A stretch of 64,000 bases of DNA from Leptospiraceae bacterium (GTDB lineage Bacteria > Spirochaetota > Leptospiria > Leptospirales > Leptospiraceae): the NCBI GenBank assembly GCA_015075105.1, contig JABTUZ010000002.1:62001-126000 (forward strand), written 5' to 3'. Under the pieces are notes generated by a model. The model did no database searches and had not been told where the DNA came from. It saw nothing but the letters and a program-made list of their open reading frames with translations. Of the stretch, positions 18,304-28,012 are shown piece after piece. Each line of letters begins with the position of its first letter. Within the stretch, counting starts at the first letter, position 1. The translations under genes and the position numbers were made by a program.

Positions 18304-18705
18304 TTATTTTGCTGTTGCTAAATGCCTTACATATTTTGCAATTTCTTTTACGTTGTCCGCTCCAAGACTTTTGAATGATACCATTCCGGTTCCAGGAATT
18401 CCTTCATTGATAGTTTTCAAAATTCCTTCTTCGGTATTTCCATTTTTCCAATCTGCTGCCGGAGCTTTAAAGTTTCTTGGTTTTGGGTTCAAAGAAGCCG
18501 CAGCAATACCGTCGCCTGCTCCATGGTCACCGTGACAAGAAGCACAATTCATCGAAAATTGGTCTTTCCCTTTTTGAAGTGCAGGATCAACCGGTGCTTC
18601 AGTTGCAGAAGTATCTGCTTCTTTTTTTTCTGATTTTCCGCAATTTAGCGAAAAAATAAGAGCCGCAACCATAGAAATTACGACCGCTAATTTTTGAAGT
18701 TTCAT
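18304..18705 (-). CDS. Cytochrome c lipoprotein (class I)
   Basis: 133 residues. The N-terminus MKLQKLAVVISMVAALIFSL ends in a lipobox-like LNC, so the protein is probably a lipoprotein facing the periplasm. A Ser/Glu/Lys linker leads to one class I cytochrome domain: NCASCHGDHGAGDG binds haem c, and GTGMVSFKSL supplies the axial Met. Small cytochromes of this kind carry electrons to terminal oxidases or peroxidases. AGGAG lies upstream of the start, and a strong terminator follows, so it is a single-gene unit. Confidence 0.92.
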   Translation of the reverse strand: MKLQKLAVVISMVAALIFSLNCGKSEKKEADTSATEAPVDPALQKGKDQFSMNCASCHGDHGAGDGIAAASLNPKPRNFKAPAADWKNGNTEEGILKTINEGIPGTGMVSFKSLGADNVKEIAKYVRHLATAK

Positions 18706-18875
18706 AAATAAACTACTCCTATTTGATATTACGACAATTTTTTCATACTCTCATTTTTTTGAATAGTAGAATTTTTATTCATTCTAAAAAGATAAATTTT
18801 TTAATTTTTTCTCTAAAGCGAGACTACTTTTGAAAAAAGTTTTGCTTTTGAAGACGGTCAAGTTATTTTCTCTAT

Positions 18876-21224
18876 ATGAATCAGTTAGGGTATCAGGCTT
18901 TTCGCTTATTCGCTCTTTTTGCAATTTATTATTTGAGTGGAAAAATTGGGTTAGCTTACTCTGCCATTCACCAAAGTATTACACCCATCTGGTTTCCTTC
19001 TGGATTAGCCTTAGGGTATTTTATCGCATCAGGCTGGAAAACCTTCCCTATTGTATGGTTAGGCTCATTCTTACTCTCCTTAACAGAATTCCCAGTAGGA
19101 CTATCCATCCTTATTTCCACGGGAAATGTATTGGAAGGGTTACTCGGCTATGTGTTGATCAAGAAATCTATACCATTCAATCAAATTTTTTATCAAGCTA
19201 AAGGAGTTCTGTATTTTTTAATTTATGGTGTAGTTCTCTCATCTATTCTTGGTGCTTTAATCCGAAGTACTGGAATGTATTTTTATGGAAGTATCCCTAT
19301 AGAAAGCTGGGACAATGAATTCACTGTTTGGTGGGCAGGGGATGCTATGGGGATATTAATCATCACTCCATTTTTCCTGATCACGGAAAATAATGTATTA
19401 GAAATAATCAAAACAAGATTTTGGAGAATCTTAGAATTTTTTGCTCTGTTTACCTTTGTAGCCGGATTTAGTATTTTGATTTTTTCAAATATTTTATCCT
19501 TTCCTTTTCTTCTGCTACCGCTTTTAATTATCACAACCTATCGATTCGGATTTAGAGGAATTCCGATTTTTATTTTTATCGTAAGCATTGTAGCTTTGTA
19601 TTTTATTCAAAACTTACCCGCACCCTTTCAATCAGAAAATAACTTAAAATATACAATTTTTAAAATTCAATTATTCAGTAGCGTGCTCGCAGGGACAGGG
19701 TTGATTTTTGCAGCCATTGTTTATGAAAAAGAAAAATCATTTCAAGACATGCAGAAAAACTGGCAAATGCACAAAAACTTAGCTGAAAATTTTCCTGGAA
19801 TTATTATGGTCTTTGATAAAAATCTGAACAACACAATTTATGCCGGTAGAGATATACAATCAGACATTAATGTTTTGCAAAACAAAAATCTAAAAGAGTT
19901 TCTTTCAGAGTCATCCTATAATGAATACGCCCCTTATTTTAGAAGATCGCTAAAGGGAGAAAAATTATCCTACCATACAAAATTTCAAGGCAGGTCTTAT
20001 ATCACTTATGTTACTCCTTTGAGCAATGAAAACAATTCCGTGAGCGAAATATTAGTCGTATCTCAAGACATTACTGAATTAAAAAAGTCCGAAGATGCGT
20101 TACGCGAAAATGAAGAGAAATACAAACAGATGTTTCAAATAAACTCTGCAATAAAATGGGTTATAGATCCTAAAACAGGAAAATTTTTAGAAGTTAATGA
20201 CGCAGCGATAAAATTTTATGGTTATACTAAAGAGGAATTCAGCGAACTAAAGATTTGGGATATAAATATTCTACCTCCTAACCAAATCGTACCTTTAATG
20301 CAAGAGGCTATACATATTCAAAAAACTTTTTATTTCCAACATAAACTAAAATCAAAAGAAGTAAGGTATGTAGAAGTATTTACAGGACCAATAACCGTAA
20401 ACGAAGAAATTTTATTGTATTCAATTATTCAAGATATAACCGACAGAAAGCGAATTGAAAATGAGATTTTAGAATTGAATCAGAATCTTGAAAAAAAAGT
20501 AGAAGAAAGAACTCAGGAACTTTTAACCGCTAATGAAGAGCTTGAGTCTTTCAGTTATTCCATATCACACGATTTGCGAGCTCCACTCAGAGCCATTTCC
20601 GGATTTAGTCAGATTTTACAAGAAGACCATGAAAAAGAAATCAGCCCGGAAGGGAAACACGCTCTAAATAGAATTGTTCAAGCTACCGTAAAGATGAATA
20701 ATATGATTTCTGCCTTACTCAATTTTTCTAAAATCTTGAGATATTCTATAGATAAAAATAAGATTTCTATTTCCGATATAGCCGAATCGGTTATGAAAGA
20801 TATACTCGAAGAAAACGCAAATCTCAACATACACTTTTCAATCGAAAAAAATTTATACACAATTGCAAATGAGCCACTAATGAAAATCGTTCTTAGAAAT
20901 TTATTTGAAAATGCAGTAAAGTACTCATCTAAAAATGAAGTAATTAAAATTGAATTTGGTAAAATAGATATTGAAGGGAAAAAAGTCTTTTTTGTGAAAG
21001 ACGAAGGCGTAGGGTTTGATATGGCGTATTCAGACAAATTATTTCATGTTTTTCAAAGACTCCATTCTAATTCGGAATACGAAGGCGTAGGAGTCGGACT
21101 TGCCACAGTAAAAAGAATTATCAAAAGACACGGTGGAGAAATCTGGGCAAAAAGCTCTCCTGAAAACGGCTCTACTTTTTATTTATTGTTACCGGAAAAT
21201 GATAAAGTCCAGTCTAATTTCTAA
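18876..21224 (+). CDS. MASE1-PAS-PAS sensor histidine kinase
   Basis: 782 residues. The first 290 form a MASE1 membrane sensor with about eight helices ([15 protein letters not shown] and [14 protein letters not shown]). Two PAS domains follow at about 295-410 and 420-535, then a coiled linker and a HisKA domain with phospho-acceptor [18 protein letters not shown]. The ATPase has the N box [13 protein letters not shown]1 DEGVGFDM and G2 [12 protein letters not shown]. The fold resembles phytochrome-type kinases. No response regulator is adjacent, so the partner is elsewhere. No good ribosome site is seen at the start. The stimulus is unknown. Confidence 0.92.
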   Translation: MNQLGYQAFRLFALFAIYYLSGKIGLAYSAIHQSITPIWFPSGLALGYFIASGWKTFPIVWLGSFLLSLTEFPVGLSILISTGNVLEGLLGYVLIKKSIPFNQIFYQAKGVLYFLIYGVVLSSILGALIRSTGMYFYGSIPIESWDNEFTVWWAGDAMGILIITPFFLITENNVLEIIKTRFWRILEFFALFTFVAGFSILIFSNILSFPFLLLPLLIITTYRFGFRGIPIFIFIVSIVALYFIQNLPAPFQSENNLKYTIFKIQLFSSVLAGTGLIFAAIVYEKEKSFQDMQKNWQMHKNLAENFPGIIMVFDKNLNNTIYAGRDIQSDINVLQNKNLKEFLSESSYNEYAPYFRRSLKGEKLSYHTKFQGRSYITYVTPLSNENNSVSEILVVSQDITELKKSEDALRENEEKYKQMFQINSAIKWVIDPKTGKFLEVNDAAIKFYGYTKEEFSELKIWDINILPPNQIVPLMQEAIHIQKTFYFQHKLKSKEVRYVEVFTGPITVNEEILLYSIIQDITDRKRIENEILELNQNLEKKVEERTQELLTANEELESFSYSISHDLRAPLRAISGFSQILQEDHEKEISPEGKHALNRIVQATVKMNNMISALLNFSKILRYSIDKNKISISDIAESVMKDILEENANLNIHFSIEKNLYTIANEPLMKIVLRNLFENAVKYSSKNEVIKIEFGKIDIEGKKVFFVKDEGVGFDMAYSDKLFHVFQRLHSNSEYEGVGVGLATVKRIIKRHGGEIWAKSSPENGSTFYLLLPENDKVQSNF

Positions 21225-21258
21225 AAAACAAAAGACTAAATGGGTTGGGTGTAAAACT

Positions 21259-22662
21259 ATGGAATCTATGAAAACTATGTTTGAAAAAATATGGGAAGAC
21301 CACTTAGTCAAGGAAGACAGTAGTTCTACTATATTATATATTGACCGTCACCTTGTTCATGAAGTAACAAGCCCTCAAGCATTTGAAAGCCTTAGAATGG
21401 CAAGCAGAAAAGTCAGGAGACCGGAAGCTACTTTCTCTACAATGGATCATAACGTCTCGACAAAAACAAGAGACTTAAAATCTATCGACCCAATCTCCCT
21501 AAAACAAATGCAAACCTTATTGGAAAATTGTAACTCCAACGGAATTAAAATCTTTGATTTGAATAACCCCGATCAGGGGATCGTTCACGTAATTGCACCT
21601 GAACTCGGAATGACCCAACCTGGGATGACTATCGTTTGTGGTGACTCTCATACATCTACACATGGTGCCTTCGGTGCACTCGCATTTGGAATAGGGACAA
21701 GTGAAGTGGAGCATGTACTGGCTACCCAAACTCTCCAACAAAAAAAACCTAAGACAATGGAGATTCGAATAGATGGGACTTTATCTCCTCATGTCACTGC
21801 TAAGGATATAGTCCTTACTATTATCGGAAAAATTGGAACTGATGGTGCAACTGGTTATGTGATTGAATTTACTGGAAGTGCAATACGAAACCTTTCTATG
21901 GAAGGTAGGATGACCGTCTGCAATATGGCAATTGAAGCAGGAGCAAGAGCAGGGCTAATTTCTCCTGATGAGACTACAATTTCCTATATCAAGGGCAGGG
22001 ACTACGCACCAAAAGAAAAGTATTGGGAAGAAGCAGTGAAAAAATGGAAGTCCTACGCAACAGACCCCGGTGCAAAGTTTGACAAGACAGTTGTGCTTAA
22101 CGCCGACGATATAGCGCCAATGGTAACATGGGGAACTTCACCCGGACAGGTAATTTCTGTTACAGATACCGTACCTTCACCGGATTCTTTTTCTGATAAT
22201 GTAGCCAAAACGAGTGCGCATAACGCACTGCAATACATGGATCTAAAACCTGAAATGAAAATTACAGACATTACCTTGAACAAGGTATTTATCGGGTCTT
22301 GCACAAACTCCAGAATAGAAGACCTTAGAATTGTCGCAGAAACAGTAAAAGGGAAAAAGGTCTCTAAATCCGTAAGCGCAATTATTGTGCCGGGATCCGG
22401 AAGAGTGAAGAGGCAGGCAGAGTCAGAGGGACTCGACAAAATTTTCATTGAAGCCGGATTTGAATGGAGAAACCCCGGTTGCTCTATGTGCCTTGCCATG
22501 AACGACGATTTACTTGACCCGGGAGACAGATGTGCATCCACTAGCAATCGAAACTTTGAAGGAAGACAGGGAAAAGGTGGAAGAACTCATTTAGTGAGTC
22601 CTGCAATGGCGGCAGCTGCTGCAATTGAAGGAAGATTTGTGGATATTAGGAGCTGGAAATGA
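21259..22662 (+). CDS. leuC: 3-isopropylmalate dehydratase large subunit
   Basis: 467 residues from the ATG at 21259, the normal LeuC length; the longer open frame from 21133 runs into the kinase gene and is not credible. The aconitase-type iron-sulfur ligands are present in IGSCTNSR and [10 protein letters not shown], with [16 protein letters not shown] and the end [12 protein letters not shown]. With LeuD it isomerises 2-isopropylmalate to 3-isopropylmalate in leucine synthesis. leuD begins four bases before its stop (ATGA), so translation is coupled. leuA and leuB are not in this window. Confidence 0.97.
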   Translation: MESMKTMFEKIWEDHLVKEDSSSTILYIDRHLVHEVTSPQAFESLRMASRKVRRPEATFSTMDHNVSTKTRDLKSIDPISLKQMQTLLENCNSNGIKIFDLNNPDQGIVHVIAPELGMTQPGMTIVCGDSHTSTHGAFGALAFGIGTSEVEHVLATQTLQQKKPKTMEIRIDGTLSPHVTAKDIVLTIIGKIGTDGATGYVIEFTGSAIRNLSMEGRMTVCNMAIEAGARAGLISPDETTISYIKGRDYAPKEKYWEEAVKKWKSYATDPGAKFDKTVVLNADDIAPMVTWGTSPGQVISVTDTVPSPDSFSDNVAKTSAHNALQYMDLKPEMKITDITLNKVFIGSCTNSRIEDLRIVAETVKGKKVSKSVSAIIVPGSGRVKRQAESEGLDKIFIEAGFEWRNPGCSMCLAMNDDLLDPGDRCASTSNRNFEGRQGKGGRTHLVSPAMAAAAAIEGRFVDIRSWK

Positions 22663-23288
22663 AAGCCTTTACCGAGCACGAGGGACTAGTTGCAATTTTA
22701 GATAGAGCCAATATTGATACCGATCAAATTATTCCAAAACAATTTCTAAAAAAAATCGAACGATCGGGGTTCGGAAAACATCTTTTCCATGATTGGAGAT
22801 TTTTAGACAACGCCGGAACAAAACCTAACCCGGATTTCTCTCTCAACCAAGAAAGGTACCTTGGAGCTACAGTACTTTTGACCAGAGACAATTTTGGTTG
22901 TGGCTCATCTAGAGAGCACGCTCCTTGGGCACTTGAAGACTACGGGTTTAGAGTGATTATTGCTCCTTCTTATGCAGACATATTCTACAACAATTGTTTC
23001 AAAAACGGGATGCTCCCGATAGTAATGGACTCAAAAACTGTAGATGACCTTTTTAAAGAAGTGGAATCTAAACTTGGAGCAAAAATTCGAGTAGATTTAC
23101 AATCCCAAAAATTATTTTCCCCTTCAGGAAAAGTATATTCCTTTGACCTCGATCCATTCCGAAAAGAATGCTTGTATAAAGGATTGGACGATATAGGTTT
23201 GACTATGATCCACGAGAAAAAAATTGATGAATATGAAGAAAAACAAAAGAAATCCCAACCATGGCTATATGAAAAAATATCTAATTAA
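22659..23288 (+). CDS. leuD: 3-isopropylmalate dehydratase small subunit
   Basis: 209 residues of the swivelling domain that completes the dehydratase active site. [14 protein letters not shown], the [14 protein letters not shown] loop and [13 protein letters not shown] are diagnostic. Its start overlaps the leuC stop. It ends 11 bases before the FKBP gene, so that gene and the cysteine-synthase-like gene after it may be in the same operon. The C-terminal tail [14 protein letters not shown] is as in other leuD products. Confidence 0.97.
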   Translation: MKAFTEHEGLVAILDRANIDTDQIIPKQFLKKIERSGFGKHLFHDWRFLDNAGTKPNPDFSLNQERYLGATVLLTRDNFGCGSSREHAPWALEDYGFRVIIAPSYADIFYNNCFKNGMLPIVMDSKTVDDLFKEVESKLGAKIRVDLQSQKLFSPSGKVYSFDLDPFRKECLYKGLDDIGLTMIHEKKIDEYEEKQKKSQPWLYEKISN

Positions 23289-23299
23289 GGAAAAAAACT

Positions 23300-23683
23300 A
23301 TGAAAAAAATACTTTTACTGTTTGTTTTAATCAGTGTGGGCACTATGAATATAGAAGCATCTGACTTAGTAATCAAAGACGTAAAAAAAGGAACAGGGAA
23401 AGAAGCATTAAAAGGCAACGTAGTCCTAGTTCACTATTCGGGGTATTTAGTCAATGGAACAAAATTTGACAGCTCTGTTGATAGAGGAAAACCATTTTCC
23501 TTTGTGCTTGGAACCGGCGAAGTCATCAAAGGCTGGGACAAAGGTGTTGCTGGAATGAGAGAAGGCGGTAAAAGAAAACTTACCATCCCTCCTGAAATGG
23601 GTTACGGACAAAGAGGCGCTCCTCCTGTGATTCCGCCTAACGCAACACTTGTGTTTGATGTAGAGCTGATTAAAGTAAACTAA
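23300..23683 (+). CDS. Exported FKBP-type peptidyl-prolyl isomerase
   Basis: 127 residues: a signal peptide (1-20, ending EAS) and one FKBP domain with [57 protein letters not shown] cut into its usual pieces. The aromatic and Asp residues lining the proline pocket (Tyr in VHYSG, Asp in KFDSS, Trp in KGWD) are present, so it should be active in speeding proline isomerisation of periplasmic proteins. GGAAAAA precedes the start. It stands between leuD and the cysteine-synthase-like gene with short gaps on both sides. Confidence 0.95.
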   Translation: MKKILLLFVLISVGTMNIEASDLVIKDVKKGTGKEALKGNVVLVHYSGYLVNGTKFDSSVDRGKPFSFVLGTGEVIKGWDKGVAGMREGGKRKLTIPPEMGYGQRGAPPVIPPNATLVFDVELIKVN

Positions 23684-23684
23684 C

Positions 23685-24716
23685 TTGTTTGACCAAATTT
23701 CTAAATCAATAGATGAGTTCGGAAATAGCTTCCTTTCGGCTCTGAACAATATTCAGGGATTTTTTGGAAAAGACCTATCCATTGCAGTTCCTGTTAAAGA
23801 AAATATTTTTGAAGCAATAGGGAATACCCCCCTAATAAAAATTAAAGGAATCGGAAACCACATCAAAGGAGTAAATTTTTTTTTAAAAGCAGAGTTTTTA
23901 AATCCGACCGGTAGCGTTAAAGATAGAACTGCTTTTGCACTGATTAAAGATTTTGAAAAAAGAGGATTACTAAAAGAAGGCTCAACTATTTTAGATTGCT
24001 CCGAAGGAAATCTATCTGTGAGTCTGGCTTGGATTGGAAAAACTCTTGGTTACAAAGTGATTTCTTTTGTAACAAAAAATATTAAAAAATCAATTTTGAA
24101 AAGATTGGAATTTTATGGAGCAGAAATTTCAGTAATTCCTGATGAAAGCTCAGACACTTCCGAAAAAATCAGGGCTTTTGTGCGTAATCAAGTTGCGCTA
24201 AAACCAAACTCAGTTTGGCTCGATCAATATATAAACATGACAAATCCGAATATTCACATAAAATACACCGGAAGAGAAATATTCAGAGACCTTGCCGGTG
24301 ACGTAGATGCTTTTGTATCAGGTATAGATTCAGGAGGATTGATTTCAGGGGTAGGCAGATTTTTAAAATCTCAGAAAGAATCTATTAAAGTAATTGCGGC
24401 CTTTTCCGGCGATTCTTTGATCTTTGTACATTCGGCTTCGAAATCAGGGAAAGTGGAAAGTGCAAAATTAAAAAATAAATTACCAGAAACTTTTGACACA
24501 AAGCTCATCAACAGTTCCTATTATATCACCCAAGAAGATTGCAATTTTTATCAACAAGAGCTGTGCTCAAAAGAAGGAATCTATACAGGACTAACCACAG
24601 GTATGAATCTTGCCTGTGCAATCAAATATGCAGAAGATATATCGTCCTCGAATTACGGAGAAATGAATATCGTAGTCATGGCTCCCGATAAATTAGATAT
24701 AAACTTTGATCTTTAA
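23685..24716 (+). CDS. Divergent cysteine-synthase-family PLP protein
   Basis: 343 residues from a UUG at 23685, one base after the FKBP stop; no ATG fits. Residues 1-38 are an extra N-terminal segment. From 40 the fold-type II domain runs: IGNTPLIKIKG, then NPTGSVKDR with the PLP Lys79. The substrate loop, TSGNTG in CysK, reads CSEGNLSV here, and the phosphate loop, usually GTGGT, reads GIDSGG. PLP could still bind, but use of O-acetylserine is doubtful. It may act on another substrate or be regulatory. It ends next to the convergent gene at 24717. Confidence 0.8.
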   Translation: MFDQISKSIDEFGNSFLSALNNIQGFFGKDLSIAVPVKENIFEAIGNTPLIKIKGIGNHIKGVNFFLKAEFLNPTGSVKDRTAFALIKDFEKRGLLKEGSTILDCSEGNLSVSLAWIGKTLGYKVISFVTKNIKKSILKRLEFYGAEISVIPDESSDTSEKIRAFVRNQVALKPNSVWLDQYINMTNPNIHIKYTGREIFRDLAGDVDAFVSGIDSGGLISGVGRFLKSQKESIKVIAAFSGDSLIFVHSASKSGKVESAKLKNKLPETFDTKLINSSYYITQEDCNFYQQELCSKEGIYTGLTTGMNLACAIKYAEDISSSNYGEMNIVVMAPDKLDINFDL

Positions 24717-25505
24717 TCAGAATTTTTTTTCTGCAACTTGAAAATACAACTGCCAATTTTTTTTTCCAAAATCTTTTTGAGATAGATCGTCTTTATCTTG
24801 ATCCGGTTGAAATTGTTTTTGTTCCGGGGGTTTATTTTTTTCGTATTCTTCAAATCTACTCTTGTCTGCAAAAGCATTCAGTAAAGATAGCCCTATCGAT
24901 CCTAAACCTACAAATGCCGTTCCGGTTGCAGTCTTTTGAAATTTTCGTAAACTTGCGATGATGTATGTCAAAGCAATCGCAAATGGCCACGTCATAAAAA
25001 ATATAATTTCAAACCTTCTCGCCTTTGTTTCCGTGTAAGGCTCTCTTTTCTCAAAAGCTTCTCTTTGTTTTTTTTGTCGCTCTTTTCTGATTTTTGCTTC
25101 TTCTTGATTTTTTCTCATCGCTCTATAATCAATTTCTCCTGTCAATGGATTGATTATCGATGATTGACGTTTTTGAACTGCCTGAGGAGAGCTTTGTGAA
25201 TTGAATTGTTGAAACTGCATCGGGTTACGAGTGTTAGTCGGAAGAGGCATCATAAGTAAAGGATCAGGAGGGATTTGTGGATTTTTTGGAGTCACAAGCG
25301 TAGGCTTATTTTTTTTTAAAGGCAATTGATAGTCTCTATAGTAATCATAATCCTTTCCAACTCCCTCGCCTCCTTGATAGTTTTTCAAATTAAAATCATA
25401 AGGATCATAAAAATCATCTCTCACTTGAGAAAAAATCGAAAATCTTATAAAAAAAAATATAAAAATAGAAGTGAAAATTTTTAAAGAGATTTTATTTTTC
25501 TTCAT
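24717..25505 (-). CDS. Exported/membrane protein of unknown function
   Basis: 262 residues. A signal peptide or anchor (about 8-26, ending IFSQ) is followed by a Tyr/Asp-rich and then Pro/Gln-rich region (about 27-120), a basic helix rich in Glu, Lys and Arg (125-165), and one or two membrane helices at about 168-215 (FFMTWPFAIALTYIIASL). The protein ends KKF. It shares the signal, helix and C-terminal Phe layout with the protein at 7336, but I see no clear homology. It lies 103 bases downstream of the cyclase gene. Function unknown. Confidence 0.55.
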   Translation of the reverse strand: MKKNKISLKIFTSIFIFFFIRFSIFSQVRDDFYDPYDFNLKNYQGGEGVGKDYDYYRDYQLPLKKNKPTLVTPKNPQIPPDPLLMMPLPTNTRNPMQFQQFNSQSSPQAVQKRQSSIINPLTGEIDYRAMRKNQEEAKIRKERQKKQREAFEKREPYTETKARRFEIIFFMTWPFAIALTYIIASLRKFQKTATGTAFVGLGSIGLSLLNAFADKSRFEEYEKNKPPEQKQFQPDQDKDDLSQKDFGKKNWQLYFQVAEKKF

Positions 25506-25608
25506 AGTATTTTTTTGAAAAATCTGTTTCCATATTCACTATTTTTTTAGTAAAATTTATTTTCAATCTCTATCTTTTTTGACTTATATAGAAATTTCAA
25601 TAGTGTGA

Positions 25609-26835
25609 TTAAGCAATAGATTTTTCTAAAAGCAAATAGCTTTGAATTTTGCCAATCCCTTTTACCTCTACTGTCCCTCTGTCTTTAAACTGAAATTTGT
25701 CCTTTATTAAAAAATACGTTGAGTTCGATATTTGAATCTTTCCGGGAACTCCATGCGATTCCATTCTGGAAGCAGTGTTTACAGAATCACCCCAAAGGTC
25801 ATAAATAAATTTTTTCTTGCCTATTACACCGGCAACAGCATGCCCCGAATTAATTCCGATTCGTATATCTAAGTTTAATTTGTTCTTCTCGCTATATTCT
25901 TTGACAATCTCCAACATTTCCAAGGCAAGATTTGCGATTTTTTCTGCGTGGTTTTCATCCGGCTCAGGCAAGCCTCCAACCACCATGTATGCGTCACCGA
26001 TAGTTTTGATTTTTTCGAGTCCGTATTTCTCTACCAAATCATCAAAGGAAGAAAAAATATCATTCAAAAGTTTCACTACCCCATCTGCACTCATAATTTT
26101 TGACAATTCGCTAAAGCCAACAATATCCGAAAAAAGAACAGTACAATTTTCAAACCTATCCGCAATCGTATCTGTGTTTTCTCTTAGTTTCTTGGCAATA
26201 GATGCGGGCAAAATATTTAAAAGAAGTTTTTCGGACTTTTCCCTCTCTAACTGAATAGAAAGCTCTGATTTTTGAAATATCGAATTAATATAAATTGCAA
26301 GAACAAAGATCAAGGCTGCAAAAGAAATATCCATCAACAATTTTTGAGTCTCAAAACCGACTTTATATGGAATAGACAAAGGAAAATATTGATGAGAAAC
26401 TCGTAAAAAAATAAATAGACAAAATACAACAAAGGCAAGACCAATCTTCCAATTCTTTTCTTGTCTCGGAAAAATAAAAAATACCGCAAGTCCTTCAGCA
26501 ATCAAAAATAGATGCGATCTTGTTTCAGCGCCTTCAAGCAATGCAATAGATACAATATACGCAGTAGATATAGTCAGGATATAAATTCTGGCAAATAGCA
26601 ATTTTCCGATTGAGTTTAAATAAATCGTAAACGGAAGAAATAATATAAATAATACATTAATTATATCAATTACTAAAACAGAGCCTAAAAATTGGAATAC
26701 TATAAAAACAAGTAATGTAAACATAGTTACTAATGCTGCAAACCCATTGATAAGAACTATATGTTTGTGTTCCGAGTAGTCTCTTGCAAACAGAACTCCT
26801 TGATAAGCGATGGTGTTCCATAAAAGCTGTAACAT
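25609..26835 (-). CDS. Membrane class III adenylate cyclase
   Basis: 408 residues. The first 190 hold six membrane helices; a linker helix leads to a class III cyclase domain. The metal aspartates are in LFSDIVGFSEL and KTIGDAYMVVGG. The base-reading pair is Lys in KIKTIGD and Asp in YDLWGDSVNTA, the combination that selects ATP, so cyclic AMP is the expected product. The transition-state Asn and Arg lie in SVNTASRMES. The helices resemble a six-span sensor without a recognisable ligand domain. It is transcribed divergently from the DinB-like gene at 26980. Confidence 0.92.
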   Translation of the reverse strand: MLQLLWNTIAYQGVLFARDYSEHKHIVLINGFAALVTMFTLLVFIVFQFLGSVLVIDIINVLFILFLPFTIYLNSIGKLLFARIYILTISTAYIVSIALLEGAETRSHLFLIAEGLAVFFIFPRQEKNWKIGLAFVVFCLFIFLRVSHQYFPLSIPYKVGFETQKLLMDISFAALIFVLAIYINSIFQKSELSIQLEREKSEKLLLNILPASIAKKLRENTDTIADRFENCTVLFSDIVGFSELSKIMSADGVVKLLNDIFSSFDDLVEKYGLEKIKTIGDAYMVVGGLPEPDENHAEKIANLALEMLEIVKEYSEKNKLNLDIRIGINSGHAVAGVIGKKKFIYDLWGDSVNTASRMESHGVPGKIQISNSTYFLIKDKFQFKDRGTVEVKGIGKIQSYLLLEKSIA

Positions 26836-26979
26836 AGTTTTTTTTATCCTGTAGAATTTATAGTGCTTTAAAATTCGTTAATTGAATGATGAATTTTTCC
26901 CTTTGCAATATCAATAACAATACAATAAAATTTAAAAAAAATACTTGCACTTCTTAGAATCAATTCAAAAATTTAATCT

Positions 26980-27537
26980 ATGAAAAACTCACTACCTGAA
27001 ATTCACTCTTGCAGCAATAAAGAAGATCTACTAAAACAAATTATCGATTCTCATCAGGCTTTAGTAAATTTTTATAAAGAAATCCCAAGCACTATTTTTC
27101 AAGACGGAGCCATTCCTGACGGCTGGTCTGTTAAAAAAAATATGAAGCACGTAATTAGCTCTACAAATCTATTTACACTCTATTTAAAGTTACCCAAATT
27201 TTTTATGAAAATTTTTGGAAAGCCCAAAAAAAATCAAAAACCAATCGAAGAAGTTGTACCTACAAATCGCCCAAATATAAAAGATTTCGGAAAATACACT
27301 ACAGCGGAAATTTACAAGCCAAGAGAAAAAGAAAAAATCATCCAAGGAATTTTAGATTCTGCCGAGAAGTTAAAAAAATCAGTAGAGAAGTTTTCAGAAA
27401 ATGAGTTAAACAATCTTTCTGTTTTTTTAGGAATCAGCCTTCGTAATTTTATCTTGATTGTGTTAAAGCACAATATATATCACGTCAACGTTGCAAGAAC
27501 CAGACTGATAAATACAAGTGAAAGCTTCCAAAAGTAA
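26980..27537 (+). CDS. DinB-superfamily protein
   Basis: 185 residues, a four-helix bundle by pattern. The three histidines expected of DinB/YfiT-type metal sites are present: His57 in the first long helix and His164 and His168 in KHNIYHVNVAR. WSVKKNMKHVI is the characteristic start of that helix. Members transfer thiols or act as small metal-dependent enzymes; the substrate is not clear. The next gene's GTG start overlaps its end by 20 bases, and the one after overlaps that in turn, so the three are a coupled operon. Confidence 0.75.
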   Translation: MKNSLPEIHSCSNKEDLLKQIIDSHQALVNFYKEIPSTIFQDGAIPDGWSVKKNMKHVISSTNLFTLYLKLPKFFMKIFGKPKKNQKPIEEVVPTNRPNIKDFGKYTTAEIYKPREKEKIIQGILDSAEKLKKSVEKFSENELNNLSVFLGISLRNFILIVLKHNIYHVNVARTRLINTSESFQK

Positions 27538-28012
27538 TGACAACAGTGCAAACAGATTTTACATTATCAGTGTAACAATTTTCACTTTTCTTGTACCTGT
27601 TATTGGTTTTGTTGCAGAGCATTTTGTTGTCTATACCGACTTGACATTCGAACTTTTTAGTAAGTGGTTTATTTTTTCGGCAGTTGGTCTTCGTTTATTT
27701 TTTGCTGGAATCAAACAAATCAGAAGCCCGGAATTTACTGCAAAACAAATCTTCCATTTGAATAACTCTGATAGTTTTCCAATTCTTCGCGAGTTAGGTT
27801 TCGCAAATATATGTTTTGGACTTGTAGGATTTATTTCACTATTAAAACCAGAATGGAGAATTGTTAGTGCATTTGCAAGCGGTCTTTACTACGGACTTTC
27901 AGGTGTTCAACACGGACTAAAAAATTTTTCGAGTATAAATGAAAAATTTGCTTTATGGACTGATTTAATAATTTTCATTCTACTAATCACCTATTTTATA
28001 AAAACAATATGA
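27518..28012 (+). CDS. Four-helix membrane protein of unknown function
   Basis: 164 residues from a GTG at 27518 that lies inside the end of the DinB-like gene. Four hydrophobic helices at about 13-33, 45-63, 92-111 and 143-162 are separated by short polar loops; IKQIRSPEFTAKQIF and LRELGFANICFGLVGFISL look conserved. It may belong to a DUF6790-type group, but I am not sure. It overlaps the metallo-beta-lactamase gene by four bases (ATGA). The context says it is made together with that enzyme; it may be its membrane partner. Confidence 0.6.
   Translation: MKASKSNDNSANRFYIISVTIFTFLVPVIGFVAEHFVVYTDLTFELFSKWFIFSAVGLRLFFAGIKQIRSPEFTAKQIFHLNNSDSFPILRELGFANICFGLVGFISLLKPEWRIVSAFASGLYYGLSGVQHGLKNFSSINEKFALWTDLIIFILLITYFIKTI

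Noticed and set aside
21133-21258. Longer N-terminus for leuC
   Set aside because: It overlaps the kinase gene in another frame, and the ATG at 21259 gives exactly the normal LeuC length.
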